Shown: positions 1 through 7,494 of the stretch, one piece after another | Layout: every line of letters begins with the position of its first letter | Numbering within the stretch: the stretch's first letter is position 1 | Assembly: GCA_007130265.1 (NCBI GenBank) | Contig: SLST01000053.1 | Coordinates: forward strand, 1-17,340 | Direction: 5' to 3' | DNA length: 17,340 nt | Source of the DNA: Spirochaetales bacterium | GTDB lineage: Bacteria; Spirochaetota; Spirochaetia; DSM-27196; SLST01 | Made by a program: the position numbers and the translations under genes | The notes under the pieces: model-generated | Database searches by the model: none | What the model saw: the letters and a program-made list of their open reading frames with translations, nothing else | What the model was told of the DNA's origin: nothing

Positions 1-48
1 GCAGGTCGGATTCGGGCAGAACTCCGGTTCGGTGATCAAAGGCGTCAC
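1..48 (-). CDS. 5' end of an unidentified gene, cut by the window edge
   Basis: A GTG codon at 48-46 on the minus strand is preceded by GGAGG (59-55) with a 6-base gap, a good ribosome binding site. Sixteen open codons follow to the window edge, reading VTPLITEPEFCPNPTC. The C-P-N-P-x-C knuckle resembles the N-terminal zinc-binding end of some transposases and zinc-ribbon proteins, but sixteen residues cannot identify a family. The gene would be divergent from the solute-binding protein gene. The start signal is seen; the transposase idea is only a guess. Confidence 0.4.
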   Translation of the reverse strand, partial: MTPLITEPEFCPNPTC

Positions 49-167
49 AGGTATCCTCCGGAACCTCCTACCCTCCTGTTTCGCCTGGCGCTTCACTACT
101 CACAACAATTTCGGCACCAGTTTTGACGATGTGCAAGAAGGTATACCGACAGGACAACTTAGTCGTA

Positions 168-195
168 TTGACATCTCCCGATGCCGTGCTACGCT
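168..195 (+). promoter_or_regulatory. candidate promoter of the solute-binding protein gene
   Basis: A perfect -35 hexamer TTGACA lies at 168-173 and TACGCT at 190-195, with a 16-bp spacer. The -10 is weak (3 of 6 bases). The implied leader is about 55 bases and includes the AGGAGG site at 247-252. Bases 60-258 otherwise hold nothing I can name. Confidence 0.35.
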
Positions 196-258
196 TACTT
201 GACCCGATTGGTCGTCCTCGTTTGCAGATGATCGGGATTCCAGGACAGGAGGAAAGCG

Positions 259-2187
259 ATGAAGTGTCACAAGATCGTGGGGTTCGCAGTCGTGCTTGTG
301 ATGGTGTCTGCCTTCGTGTTTGCCAGTGGCGACGCGGAACGAGCGACAACGCAGGCCGACGCAACCGTGGGCAATGAGGCGCCTATGCTTGCCGCGCGGG
401 TCGCGGCCGGCGAGCTGCCCCCGCTCGAGCAACGGATACCGCTCAACCCGAAGCTCACAAACGAGATACCGGCGCGGCACCTTGAGGGAGGTCAGCTCGA
501 GATCGGCCGGTACGGAGGAACGCTTCGCGTCGTGGCATCCGCGGTAGACTGGAACCCGGACTTGTTTCTCATGTTCAACGAGCCGCTCCTGAACACGCCG
601 GGCGCGCTGGGCGAAGAAGTGTACCCGAACATCGTGGAGAGCTTTGAGCTCAACGATGACTCAACCGTGTTCACCTTCCGGTTGCGCGAAGGACTGCGAT
701 GGTCCGACGGTGAGCTGGTAACGACGGAGGACATCAGGTTCACGGTCGAGGATGTGCTGTTCAACAGAGAGCTCACACCCATCTTCCCGCACTGGCTTCG
801 TGCCGGATCCCAGGCCACCGCCGCACCGATGAACCTCGTCGTGGTGGACGACTATACGTTCCGGATCGAGTTCGAGAGTCCTTACGGCAGATTCCCCATC
901 CAGCTCGCGCTCACTTCGTGGCGCGGATACACAGAGCTGTTGAAGCCGTCGCACTACCTGAAGGCCTACCATGCAGACTACACGGACGTGGCCGACATGG
1001 AGGCAGACATACGTCAAGCCGGCTTTGAGCCTGGGGAGTGGTACAACCTGTTCCACGACAAGGACGTCGTGAACTGGGACCTCACGCGCCCCAAGGCGAT
1101 CGGCTTCCCGAGTCTCCAACCTTTCGTCATGGTCCGGGCCAGCGAGAGCGCCAGTGAGTTCGAGCGCAACCCGTACTACTTCAAAGTGGACGCGGCGGGC
1201 AACCAGCTTCCCTATATCGACCGTGTTCAGAATCGTGTCGTCCAGGACAGTGAGAGCAGCACGATGGACGTCATAGCAGGGAACGTCGACTTCATGCGGG
1301 AAGACACGGCGTTGAACGAGATGCCCCTCTACCGGGAGCATGCTGAGCGCGGCGGGTACGTGGCGCACGCTCTGGAGATGCATGTGGATCCCACGAGCAT
1401 ATCGCTCAACCAGACGTACAACGATCCCGTGTGGCGAGAGGTTGTGAGAAACGTGCAGTTCCGCCGGGCGTTGAACATGGCCATTGACCGGCAGCAGATC
1501 AACGATGCGATCTACTTCAACTTCGGAAGTATGCCGGAACTGGTGCCCTCAGAGTTCAACCCCGCAGAGGCTGAACGAATCCTCGACAGCATTGGCATGA
1601 CGAGGGGTAGTGATGGCTACCGGATCGGGCCTGACGGCAGGATCTTCGAGATACCGTTCGAGGTGGCGAGCCATGCCGTTGATATCATCCCGGTCACCGA
1701 GATGGTGACTGAAATGTGGGAAGCGATCGGCATCAGGACTACGATGAGAACGATCGACACCGCGCTGCGCGGTCAGCGAGAGGCGGCGAACGAACTGAAG
1801 GCGACCGTACTGTGGAACGTCCAGCCAATGTGGCGCTCCGGCGGCTGGCTCGACTTCAGGCCAACCTCACGGGAAGGACGACTCTGGTGGCAGTGGTACT
1901 CTACCGACGGCTCCGAAGGCGAAGAACCGCCGGAGTACGTCAAACGGCTCTACGACCTTGGCGAGCTCATCATGACCGTCTATCCCGGCACGCCTGAGGA
2001 CAATGCCTACTTCGAGGAGATCTACCAGATCCATTACGACAACGTGATCATGATGCCGATCGTCGAACGGGTGCTCCAGCCGCTCGTCGTGAACGCCGAC
2101 ATCGGGAACGTCCCCATTGGCGGAACCGCCGTGGCCGTTGACATAGGCGGAGAGCAGCTCTTCTTCCGCAGCGCCGGCGACAACTGA
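259..2187 (+). CDS. ABC transporter solute-binding protein, family 5 (peptide/nickel/oligosaccharide type)
   Basis: This 642-residue protein is a periplasmic solute-binding subunit of an ABC importer, related to DppA/OppA. The start ATG at 259 has AGGAGGA at 247-253. Residues 1-22 form a signal peptide (basic MKCHK, hydrophobic core, cleavage near VFA-SG); no lipobox cysteine follows. Family 5 hallmarks are the '-FRLREGLRWSDGE-' segment near residues 140-155, '-TTEDIRFTVEDVLF-' after it, and '-FRRALNMAIDR-' near 405. The protein is longer than typical DppA (about 535 residues), as is usual for the large sugar/peptide-binding members found in spirochaetes and Thermotogae. No permease or ATPase gene adjoins it, and a terminator follows, so it is transcribed alone here. 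The substrate cannot be read from the sequence. Confidence 0.92.
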   Translation: MKCHKIVGFAVVLVMVSAFVFASGDAERATTQADATVGNEAPMLAARVAAGELPPLEQRIPLNPKLTNEIPARHLEGGQLEIGRYGGTLRVVASAVDWNPDLFLMFNEPLLNTPGALGEEVYPNIVESFELNDDSTVFTFRLREGLRWSDGELVTTEDIRFTVEDVLFNRELTPIFPHWLRAGSQATAAPMNLVVVDDYTFRIEFESPYGRFPIQLALTSWRGYTELLKPSHYLKAYHADYTDVADMEADIRQAGFEPGEWYNLFHDKDVVNWDLTRPKAIGFPSLQPFVMVRASESASEFERNPYYFKVDAAGNQLPYIDRVQNRVVQDSESSTMDVIAGNVDFMREDTALNEMPLYREHAERGGYVAHALEMHVDPTSISLNQTYNDPVWREVVRNVQFRRALNMAIDRQQINDAIYFNFGSMPELVPSEFNPAEAERILDSIGMTRGSDGYRIGPDGRIFEIPFEVASHAVDIIPVTEMVTEMWEAIGIRTTMRTIDTALRGQREAANELKATVLWNVQPMWRSGGWLDFRPTSREGRLWWQWYSTDGSEGEEPPEYVKRLYDLGELIMTVYPGTPEDNAYFEEIYQIHYDNVIMMPIVERVLQPLVVNADIGNVPIGGTAVAVDIGGEQLFFRSAGDN

Positions 2188-2191
2188 CCGG

Positions 2192-2205
2192 AGTCTCGAG
2201 AGACT
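2192..2205. repeat. short inverted repeat after the solute-binding protein gene
   Basis: AGTCTC (2192-2197) and GAGACT (2200-2205) form a 6-bp inverted repeat with a 2-base centre, just after the stop codon at 2185-2187. It may add to the termination region. Its function is unknown. Confidence 0.3.
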
Positions 2206-2213
2206 GACCTCCT

Positions 2214-2246
2214 GGCGCGAAGCATCATGCTTCGCGCCTTTCTTCT
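2214..2246 (+). terminator. intrinsic terminator of the solute-binding protein gene
   Basis: GGCGCGAAGC (2214-2223), loop ATCAT, and GCTTCGCGCC (2229-2238) form a perfect 10-bp stem, followed by TTTCTTCT (2239-2246). This is a classic Rho-independent terminator for the plus-strand gene. On the minus strand the hairpin lacks a T-run, but it may still slow polymerase arriving from the tyrosine phenol-lyase gene. Confidence 0.85.
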
Positions 2247-2253
2247 GATCCGG

Positions 2254-2279
2254 CCGCATCAGTGCGGCGGAATGCCGCC
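2254..2279 (-). terminator. overlapping hairpins downstream of the lyase gene
   Basis: Two mutually exclusive 5-bp stems overlap: CCGCA/TGCGG (2254-2258 with 2263-2267) and GGCGG/CCGCC (2266-2270 with 2275-2279). They lie just past the minus-strand stop at 2288-2286. No T-run follows on that strand, so termination is plausible but weakly supported. Confidence 0.3.
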
Positions 2280-2285
2280 TCGCCT

Positions 2286-3704
2286 CTACAGGCGGGCAAA
2301 CCGCGCCTGGAAGAAGCGAAGGTATTCCGGCTCGTACACCATCTCCAAGCCGCGCGTCTGCCCGCGCTTGTCGTAGACAGCCTTCACCGATTCGGCGATC
2401 ACGTCCATATGAGCCTGGGTGTAGACCCGACGAGGAATCGTCAGCCTCGTCAGCTCGAGCGCCGGGTAGCGGTTGCGGCCGGTCTCAGGGTCGCGGCCGG
2501 CGCTCGCGATGCCGCGCTCCATACTGCGAACGCCGGAGTCCAGGTAGAGCTCCGCCGCAAGCGTCTGCGCAGGGAAGTGATCCTGGGGCATGTCTGCGTA
2601 GAAGCGCTTCGCGTCGAGGAATATGGCGTGACCACCCACCGGCGCCACGATGGGGATCTCCCACTCGGAAAGCAGATCGCCAAGGTAGCGCACCTGCCCC
2701 ACACGCGAGCGCACGTGATCGTCCTGCACCGACTCGACGATGCCTATCGCGACGGCTTCCATGTCGCGGCCGGCCATGCCCCCGTACGTGTGAAGCCCCT
2801 CGTAGACCACCACCATGTTACGCGCCTGCTCGAAGACGTCCTCGTCGTTGACGGCCAGCCAGCCGCCTATGTTGACGAGGTTGTCCTTCTTTGCGCTCAT
2901 CCAAGCCCCATCGGTGTAGCTGCAGAACTCCTTCAGTATGGCGGCGATAGAGGCCGTGTCGTAGCCCTCTTCGCGCTCCTGGATGAAGAAGGCGTTCTCG
3001 ACCATGCGCGTGGCATCCAGGTAGAGCCGGATGCCGTACCGGTCACACAGACCCCGGAGCTCACGGACGTTTGCCATACTGACCGGCTGGCCGCCGGCCA
3101 TGTTCACCGTGCCCGCAAGGCTGACGTAGGGAATTTGCTCCGGCCCGACACGCTTCACGAGCGCCTCGAGCTTGGCGAGATCGACGTTGCCCTTGAAGGG
3201 GTGGAGGTTCGCCGGATCGTGCGCCTCGTCGACGATCACGTCGACGAAGGTGCCGCCCGCGAGTTCCTGATGGAGCCGCGTCGTGGTGAAGTACATGTTC
3301 CCCGGAACGTAATGGCCCGGCCTGATCAGCGCCCGGCTGATGAGATGCTCGGCGCCTCGTCCCTGGTGAGTCGGCACGACATGGCGGTAGCCGTAGTACT
3401 CGCGAATCACCGACTCCAGATGGTAGAAGTTCCGACTGCCGGCGTAGGCCTCGTCTCCGAGCATCATACCCGCCCACTGACGATCGCTCATCGCGCTCGT
3501 CCCGCTGTCCGTGAGCAGATCGATATATACGTCGTCGGAATGGAGCAGGAAGGTATTGTATCCCGCCTCCTCGAGCGCCTTCTGCCGCTCCTCCGCGCTG
3601 ATCATCCTGATGGGCTCGACCATTTTGATCTTCCACGGTTCGGCCCAGGAGCGCCGACCGAACTGCTGGCCCATGGTCCTTGGTCTGTTGTGGGGACTGC
3701 TCAT
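2286..3704 (-). CDS. tpl: tyrosine phenol-lyase (PLP-dependent beta-eliminating lyase)
   Basis: Cleaves L-tyrosine to phenol, pyruvate and ammonia in the cytoplasm; the family also deaminates serine, cysteine and related substrates. The 472-residue protein aligns with Citrobacter freundii TPL with a constant offset of 16 from a longer N-terminus. From memory of that enzyme, its key residues map here as Thr65 (T49), Tyr87 (Y71), Thr140 (T124), Asp230 (D214), Lys273 (PLP lysine K257), Arg397 (R381), Arg420 (R404) and Phe464-Phe465 (F448-F449). Thr124 and Arg381 bind the phenol ring side and distinguish TPL from tryptophanase, which has Asp and Ile there. The start has GGGAGGAG just upstream, inside the end of the regulator gene. 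ATGA at 3704-3701 overlaps the regulator's stop codon, so translation is probably coupled. TPL is confident; substrate preference is inferred. Confidence 0.93.
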   Translation of the reverse strand: MSSPHNRPRTMGQQFGRRSWAEPWKIKMVEPIRMISAEERQKALEEAGYNTFLLHSDDVYIDLLTDSGTSAMSDRQWAGMMLGDEAYAGSRNFYHLESVIREYYGYRHVVPTHQGRGAEHLISRALIRPGHYVPGNMYFTTTRLHQELAGGTFVDVIVDEAHDPANLHPFKGNVDLAKLEALVKRVGPEQIPYVSLAGTVNMAGGQPVSMANVRELRGLCDRYGIRLYLDATRMVENAFFIQEREEGYDTASIAAILKEFCSYTDGAWMSAKKDNLVNIGGWLAVNDEDVFEQARNMVVVYEGLHTYGGMAGRDMEAVAIGIVESVQDDHVRSRVGQVRYLGDLLSEWEIPIVAPVGGHAIFLDAKRFYADMPQDHFPAQTLAAELYLDSGVRSMERGIASAGRDPETGRNRYPALELTRLTIPRRVYTQAHMDVIAESVKAVYDKRGQTRGLEMVYEPEYLRFFQARFARL

Positions 3705-4180
3705 GACTCCTCCCTTCGCGGTACGGGCAGAACGGTGGTTGATTTGATCTCGGTAAGGACGAGACTCGTGTAGATGCGGGCGACTCCGGCCACGGGAGTC
3801 AGCTCCTTTACGACGAAACGCTCGAGATCCGCCCGGTTACGCACGACTACCTTGAGAAGATAGTCGTGTTCACCCGTGACATGGTGACATTCGAGCACCT
3901 CCGGCATCTCGTTCACACGAGCGCGGAAGGTCTCCAGCCCCTCCTCGTGGTGGAGCTGCAGGGTGACGTTGATGAAGCAGGTCATGTCGTACCCCAGTCT
4001 CGACTGGTCGAGCAGGGCGACATAACCGCGGACATATCCGTCTTCCGCAAGCCGTCTGACGCGTGCATGGGCGGCCGGCGGCGAAAGGTTGACCATGTGG
4101 GCCAGGTCAACGTTACTGATACGGCCGTCGCGTTGTATCGCTTCGAGAATCGCGGCGTCTGTGGGATCGAGCTCGTTCAC
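3701..4180 (-). CDS. Lrp/AsnC family transcriptional regulator
   Basis: Encodes about 159 residues from the GTG at 4180-4178, starting VNELDPTDAAILEAIQRDGR, a typical Lrp opening. A helix-turn-helix covers residues about 18-50 (SNVDLAHMVNLSPPAAHARV), followed by a C-terminal RAM ligand-binding and oligomerisation domain ('-VTGEHDYLLKVVV-'). Lrp-type proteins usually sense amino acids. The gene's stop overlaps the start of the tyrosine phenol-lyase gene (ATGA), so it most likely controls that enzyme and itself. An upstream ATG at 4198 is in frame, but neither start has a Shine-Dalgarno sequence. I prefer the GTG because a -10 box sits 8 bases before it, over the ATG itself. Family is certain; effector and targets are inferred. 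Confidence 0.92.
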   Translation of the reverse strand: MNELDPTDAAILEAIQRDGRISNVDLAHMVNLSPPAAHARVRRLAEDGYVRGYVALLDQSRLGYDMTCFINVTLQLHHEEGLETFRARVNEMPEVLECHHVTGEHDYLLKVVVRNRADLERFVVKELTPVAGVARIYTSLVLTEIKSTTVLPVPRREES

Positions 4181-4188
4181 GTGGGCCA

Positions 4189-4217
4189 ATATTAGCATTA
4201 GAGGCCGTATGTGTCGA
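4189..4217 (-). promoter_or_regulatory. promoter of the lrp-tpl operon, apparently leaderless
   Basis: On the minus strand, TCGACA (4217-4212, 5 of 6 bases of TTGACA) and TAATAT (4194-4189, 4 of 6 bases of TATAAT) are separated by 17 bp. The -10 ends 8 bases before the GTG start, so transcripts would begin at or next to the start codon. The neighbouring stretch about 4188-4290 is clearly richer in A+T than its surroundings, fitting an Lrp-type regulatory region. Confidence 0.5.
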
Positions 4218-4398
4218 TTAGGTTCGTCAAATATCGGAAAAGTAGGAACAATCCTCGTCTCAATTCAGTTTTGGCGTGTTTTTATTCCATCCAGAACTGA
4301 TTGCCGGGGCCGGAGCCGAAGAACCCATCAATGGGAGGGTTCGCCTGTCCCCCGCGATCGCAGTACGACGGCGGCTGGCTACGTGCCGAGGCCCGCGC

Positions 4399-4404
4399 TA
4401 TAGT
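4399..4404 (+). promoter_or_regulatory. -10 box of the serine hydrolase gene, leaderless arrangement
   Basis: TATAGT at 4399-4404 (5 of 6 consensus bases) lies exactly 6 bases before the ATG at 4411, and no Shine-Dalgarno sequence is present. The -35 position 17 bp upstream (4376-4381, TGGCTA) is poor. Transcription would start at about the A of the ATG. Confidence 0.5.
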
Positions 4405-4410
4405 GCCCTC

Positions 4411-5433
4411 ATGGAACTGTCCAGATACACCGACGCTGCCGAGGAGGCGGTCGCGACCGCGAGCGGTTTCTCGGGCGTGATCTCGGTTGCCCAAGGCGGG
4501 GAGCAGGCCTTCCTGCACGCGGCCGGAGCGGCCGACCGCGCGGAGGCTCGTCCAATCGCGGCGGACACCCGCATGGGAATCGCCTCCGGGACCAAGCTGT
4601 TCACGGCGCTCGGGGCCATGCGGCTCATTGAGAAGGGCCGTGTGGGGCTCGACTCATCCGTGGTAGATCTGCTTCCGGGGGCCCTCCCGCGGATGGATCG
4701 CGACGTGACGGTTCGCCATCTGCTCACGCACACGTCGGGCTTCACGGACTACTATAACGAGGCCGAAAACCCGGATGCCGACGAGTTCTTCGTCGACATC
4801 CCGTGGTACCGTCTGGAGTCGCCGAGCGACTACCTGCCCCTCATGGAAGAGTACCCGATGCTCACGCGGCCCGGCGGCCCCTTCGTCTACAATAACGGTG
4901 GGTTCGTCATCCTGGGCGCAGCGATAGAGGAGGTGTCCGGCGAGGCGTATCGGACCTTCGTCGAGCGCGAGGTGCTCGCCCGGGCCGGAATGAGGCACTC
5001 GGGATTCTTCGCGTTCAACCAGCTTCCGGCGAACACCGCCGCGGGGTACATCGACCTGCCGGATGGTTCATGGAAGACGAACATCTACAACCTCCCGATC
5101 CGCGGCGGCGGCGACGGTGGCATGTTCACGACGACCGCCGATCTCGCCGCGTTCTGGCCCGCCTTCGTCTCCGGCCGGATCGTCAGTCCTGTCACGGCGA
5201 AGGAGATGCTCTCGCCGCACGTGAGGCTGAGCGATCACACGGCGTACGGGCTCGGCGTCTACCTCGACTCGGCGCGCGAGTGCTGCCTCATCGTGGGCAG
5301 TGACGCCGGGGTTGGATTCGACTCGCGCTACTTCGCCGACGACGATGTGTCGATCACGATCATCTCGAACACGACCGACGGCGCCGAGCCGGCGAGCGAG
5401 GCGTTCTATTCGCGGCTGCCCGGAGACGGATGA
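4411..5433 (+). CDS. serine hydrolase of the beta-lactamase/PBP family (Pfam Beta-lactamase, PF00144)
   Basis: A 340-residue cytoplasmic serine hydrolase with a class C beta-lactamase/DD-peptidase fold. The catalytic SxxK motif is S59-G-T-K62, the second motif is Y160-N-N, and family signatures '-VRHLLTHTSGFTDYY-' (101-115) and '-GGDGGMFTTTADLAAFW-' (233-249) are clear. The third motif, normally H/K-T/S-G, appears here as S297-D-A-G, an unusual form. No signal peptide is visible, which argues against a role in beta-lactam resistance and for an esterase or peptidase acting in the cytoplasm. I chose ATG 4411 over an in-frame start at 4276: the added 45 residues look like non-coding sequence, and a -10 box lies directly before 4411. 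Substrate unknown. Confidence 0.88.
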   Translation: MELSRYTDAAEEAVATASGFSGVISVAQGGEQAFLHAAGAADRAEARPIAADTRMGIASGTKLFTALGAMRLIEKGRVGLDSSVVDLLPGALPRMDRDVTVRHLLTHTSGFTDYYNEAENPDADEFFVDIPWYRLESPSDYLPLMEEYPMLTRPGGPFVYNNGGFVILGAAIEEVSGEAYRTFVEREVLARAGMRHSGFFAFNQLPANTAAGYIDLPDGSWKTNIYNLPIRGGGDGGMFTTTADLAAFWPAFVSGRIVSPVTAKEMLSPHVRLSDHTAYGLGVYLDSARECCLIVGSDAGVGFDSRYFADDDVSITIISNTTDGAEPASEAFYSRLPGDG

Positions 5434-5436
5434 CCC

Positions 5437-5469
5437 CGCGGCGGGTCACGGCCGGCCGGCCCCGCCGCG
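5437..5469. terminator. GC-rich hairpin between convergent genes
   Basis: CGCGGCGGG (5437-5445) pairs perfectly with CCCGCCGCG (5461-5469), a 9-bp all-GC stem. The 15-base loop itself contains the palindrome GGCCGGCC. It spans the convergent ends of the serine hydrolase and membrane protein genes, and includes the minus gene's stop codon. It has no T-run, so it may act as a bidirectional pause or RNA-end stabiliser rather than a classic terminator. Confidence 0.4.
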
Positions 5470-5868
5470 CTCGTCCCGGGCAGCCTTCCGGTCCCGCCAG
5501 GAGAGCCCGAGCGACGCAGCGAGCGCGACGCCGAGTGCGCCCACGGTCACGACGTTGGCGACACCTTCAGACGGCAGGTAGCCGGTGAGCCGTTCGGCGA
5601 GATAGGCGGTGTAGGACCGGGGGAGGTTCCGCTCCCCGAGCTCCATGAGCACGCGGAAGTGCCAGTCGGTCAGCGGGCAGTACCCGAACCCGTAGAACGG
5701 CCCGAGCCCTACCCAGCTGAACACGGTGACTCCCTGCAGGACGAGCGCGAGCCGCCTGGTGCGCCGCGGAATCCACCCGAACACGATCACCGCCATGACG
5801 GCGGTGTGGAAGATCGTGAAGAACAGATCGAGCGCTCGGAGCGCCGGGCCGGAAAGCGTCGACAACAT
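5446..5868 (-). CDS. small integral membrane protein of unknown function
   Basis: A 140-residue protein with three or four hydrophobic segments: about residues 13-32, 40-60 and 104-123, with a shorter one near 52-66. A conserved-looking segment '-GFGYCPLTDWHFRVL-' (about 61-75) is followed by '-NLPRSYTAYLAERLTGYLP-'. I recall the CPLTDWH motif from uncharacterised small membrane proteins (DUF2784-like), but I am not sure of the family. The C-terminus is basic and polar (RDRKAARDERGG), probably cytoplasmic. There is no Shine-Dalgarno site before ATG 5868; promoter-like hexamers TCGACG (5906-5901) and TACCCT (5883-5878) with a 17-bp spacer end 9 bases before it. The gene is monocistronic and convergent with the serine hydrolase. 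Confidence 0.72.
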   Translation of the reverse strand: MLSTLSGPALRALDLFFTIFHTAVMAVIVFGWIPRRTRRLALVLQGVTVFSWVGLGPFYGFGYCPLTDWHFRVLMELGERNLPRSYTAYLAERLTGYLPSEGVANVVTVGALGVALAASLGLSWRDRKAARDERGGAGRP

Positions 5869-6002
5869 TTCGTCTCAAGGGTACAGGAGAGCGCGTTCTT
5901 CGTCGAATCGCCCGGAATGCCGGCACCGCGAAGCCGGTCGCTCCCCGGTTTCGGCCTTGACCAAACGATGCGTGCGACCGAGGATGTGCTGGGGGAGGAA
6001 TC

Positions 6003-7448
6003 ATGGCGGTCTACGTCTGCGCCGTATGCGGCTACGTGTACGACGAAACCACGGAGGACGTCGCCTTCAGCGACCTTCCGGACGACTGGCTTTGCCCGGT
6101 CTGCGGGAACGGGAAGGAGTACTACTTCGCCGACGAATCGGGCTCTGAGGAGGCCTCGGAGCCGGCGCAGGCAGGCCAGCCGGGCCGGTCTGCTGCAGAG
6201 CCGGATCAGCCTGCCGCGGCGCCACGCTCCGGCGCGGTCGATCTGAAGCCGCTTGCGGAGGCCGCGGAGCCCCACTTCACCGACATCAACACGATGGCCG
6301 AGACCGGCGAGTCGATCCTCGAGCCCATGCGCACGCGCGAGCCGGTCGTCTCCTGGGACGAGGTCCTGGTGATCGGGGCGCAGATCGCCCGGCTCCCGCG
6401 CAACGAGAACGAGCCGGTCTCAACGCGCACGGTCATCGGCCCCGGCGCGAAACACCCGCTCGAGATAGAAGCGCCCATCATCATCAGCCATATGTCCTTT
6501 GGCGCACTCTCCAAGGAGGCGAAGCTCGCCCTCGCGCGGGGAAGCGCGGCGGTGAAGACCGCGATGAGCTCGGGTGAAGGCGGAATCCTGCCCGAGTCGA
6601 TGGAGACCGCCTACCGCTACATCTTCGAGTACGTCCCCAATCGTTACAGCGTCAACGAGGAGTACCTTCGCACGGTCGACGCGGTGGAGATCAAGCTCGG
6701 TCAGTCGGCGAAGCCGGGGATGGGCGGGTACCTGCCGGGCAGCAAGGTGACCGAGGAGATCGCGCGTATCCGCGGTTTCGAGCCGGGCCAGAGCATCGTC
6801 AGTCCCGCTCACCACGACGATATCCGCAGCCCGGGCGAGCTTCGCGAGAAGGTCGCATGGCTGCGGGACGCCACCGGCGGAAAACCCGTCGGCGTCAAGC
6901 TTGCTGCCGGCAGTATCGAGGCCGACGTAGAGGCCGTGCTCGAGTCAAAGCCCGACTTCATCACGATCGACGGCCGCGCCGGGGCCACCGGCGCCGCGCC
7001 CAAGTACGTCAAACGGTCGGCATCAGTGCCGACGATCTTTGCCCTCGAGAAGGCCCGCGTGACGCTGGACCGGCACAGGAGCGAGGCCTCGCTGATCGTG
7101 ACCGGCGGGCTGCGAGTCTCCTCCGACTTCGCGAAGGCGCTCGCGCTCGGAGCCGACGCGGTCGCCATAGGAACGACCGCCCTCCTCGCAATAGGCTGCC
7201 GCCAGTACCGCATCTGCCACACCGGCCGCTGCCCGGTGGGCATCGCGACGCAGGACCCGGAGCTGCGGCGGAACATCGACGTCGATCGCGCGGCCAAACG
7301 GCTCGAGCGTTTTCTCGCGGTCAGCATTGAGGAGATCTGCACCTTCGCCCGCATGATGGGCTACGACGACGTGCACGCGATGGACGTGAGCGACCTGCGA
7401 ACGGTGAACTCGGAGATCAGCGGGTTTACCCGGATCGCGCACGCGTAG
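6003..7448 (+). CDS. rubredoxin-glutamate synthase (GltB FMN/3Fe-4S domain) fusion
   Basis: A 481-residue flavoprotein. Residues 1-45 are a rubredoxin: C6-x2-C9 and C31-x2-C34 bind one iron, with a loop about eight residues shorter than usual. A proline/acid-rich linker (about 46-80) follows. Residues about 95-470 form the FMN-binding synthase barrel of glutamate synthase: '-MSFGALSKEAK-' (164-174), GEGG (191-194), '-KLGQSAKPGMGG-' (231-242) and '-DGRAGATGAAP-' (323-333). C399-x5-C405-x4-C410 before PVGIATQ is the 3Fe-4S ligand set. There is no glutaminase domain and no NADPH-binding partner nearby. The protein probably takes electrons through its own rubredoxin; ammonia-dependent glutamate synthesis or another FMN-linked reaction is possible. 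The start has GGGGGAGG at 5991-5998. Confidence 0.92.
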   Translation: MAVYVCAVCGYVYDETTEDVAFSDLPDDWLCPVCGNGKEYYFADESGSEEASEPAQAGQPGRSAAEPDQPAAAPRSGAVDLKPLAEAAEPHFTDINTMAETGESILEPMRTREPVVSWDEVLVIGAQIARLPRNENEPVSTRTVIGPGAKHPLEIEAPIIISHMSFGALSKEAKLALARGSAAVKTAMSSGEGGILPESMETAYRYIFEYVPNRYSVNEEYLRTVDAVEIKLGQSAKPGMGGYLPGSKVTEEIARIRGFEPGQSIVSPAHHDDIRSPGELREKVAWLRDATGGKPVGVKLAAGSIEADVEAVLESKPDFITIDGRAGATGAAPKYVKRSASVPTIFALEKARVTLDRHRSEASLIVTGGLRVSSDFAKALALGADAVAIGTTALLAIGCRQYRICHTGRCPVGIATQDPELRRNIDVDRAAKRLERFLAVSIEEICTFARMMGYDDVHAMDVSDLRTVNSEISGFTRIAHA

Positions 7449-7468
7449 GAGGGGTCGCCTCGGTCGCC

Positions 7469-7492
7469 GCGATCGGATATCGCCCTGATCGC
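7469..7492. repeat. weak hairpin after the rubredoxin-synthase gene
   Basis: GCGATC (7469-7474) and GATCGC (7487-7492) can form a 6-bp stem around a 12-base loop. There is no T-run. It may be a weak terminator or chance. Confidence 0.25.
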
Positions 7493-7494
7493 TC

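Noticed and set aside
661..1383. 240-codon minus-strand frame within the solute-binding protein gene
   Set aside because: Antisense shadow created by high GC content; no start signal and no recognisable family.
2286..3704. Tryptophanase (tnaA) as the identity of the lyase
   Set aside because: The residues that separate the two enzymes (Thr140, Arg397, Phe464-Phe465) are those of tyrosine phenol-lyase.
2262..3773. 503-codon open frame on the plus strand
   Set aside because: It is antisense to the tyrosine phenol-lyase gene and has no family signature; the lyase has all its catalytic residues.
5957..5985. TTGACC-17-GAGGAT as promoter of the rubredoxin fusion gene
   Set aside because: The -10 is poor, and the implied transcription start would fall on the ribosome binding site.
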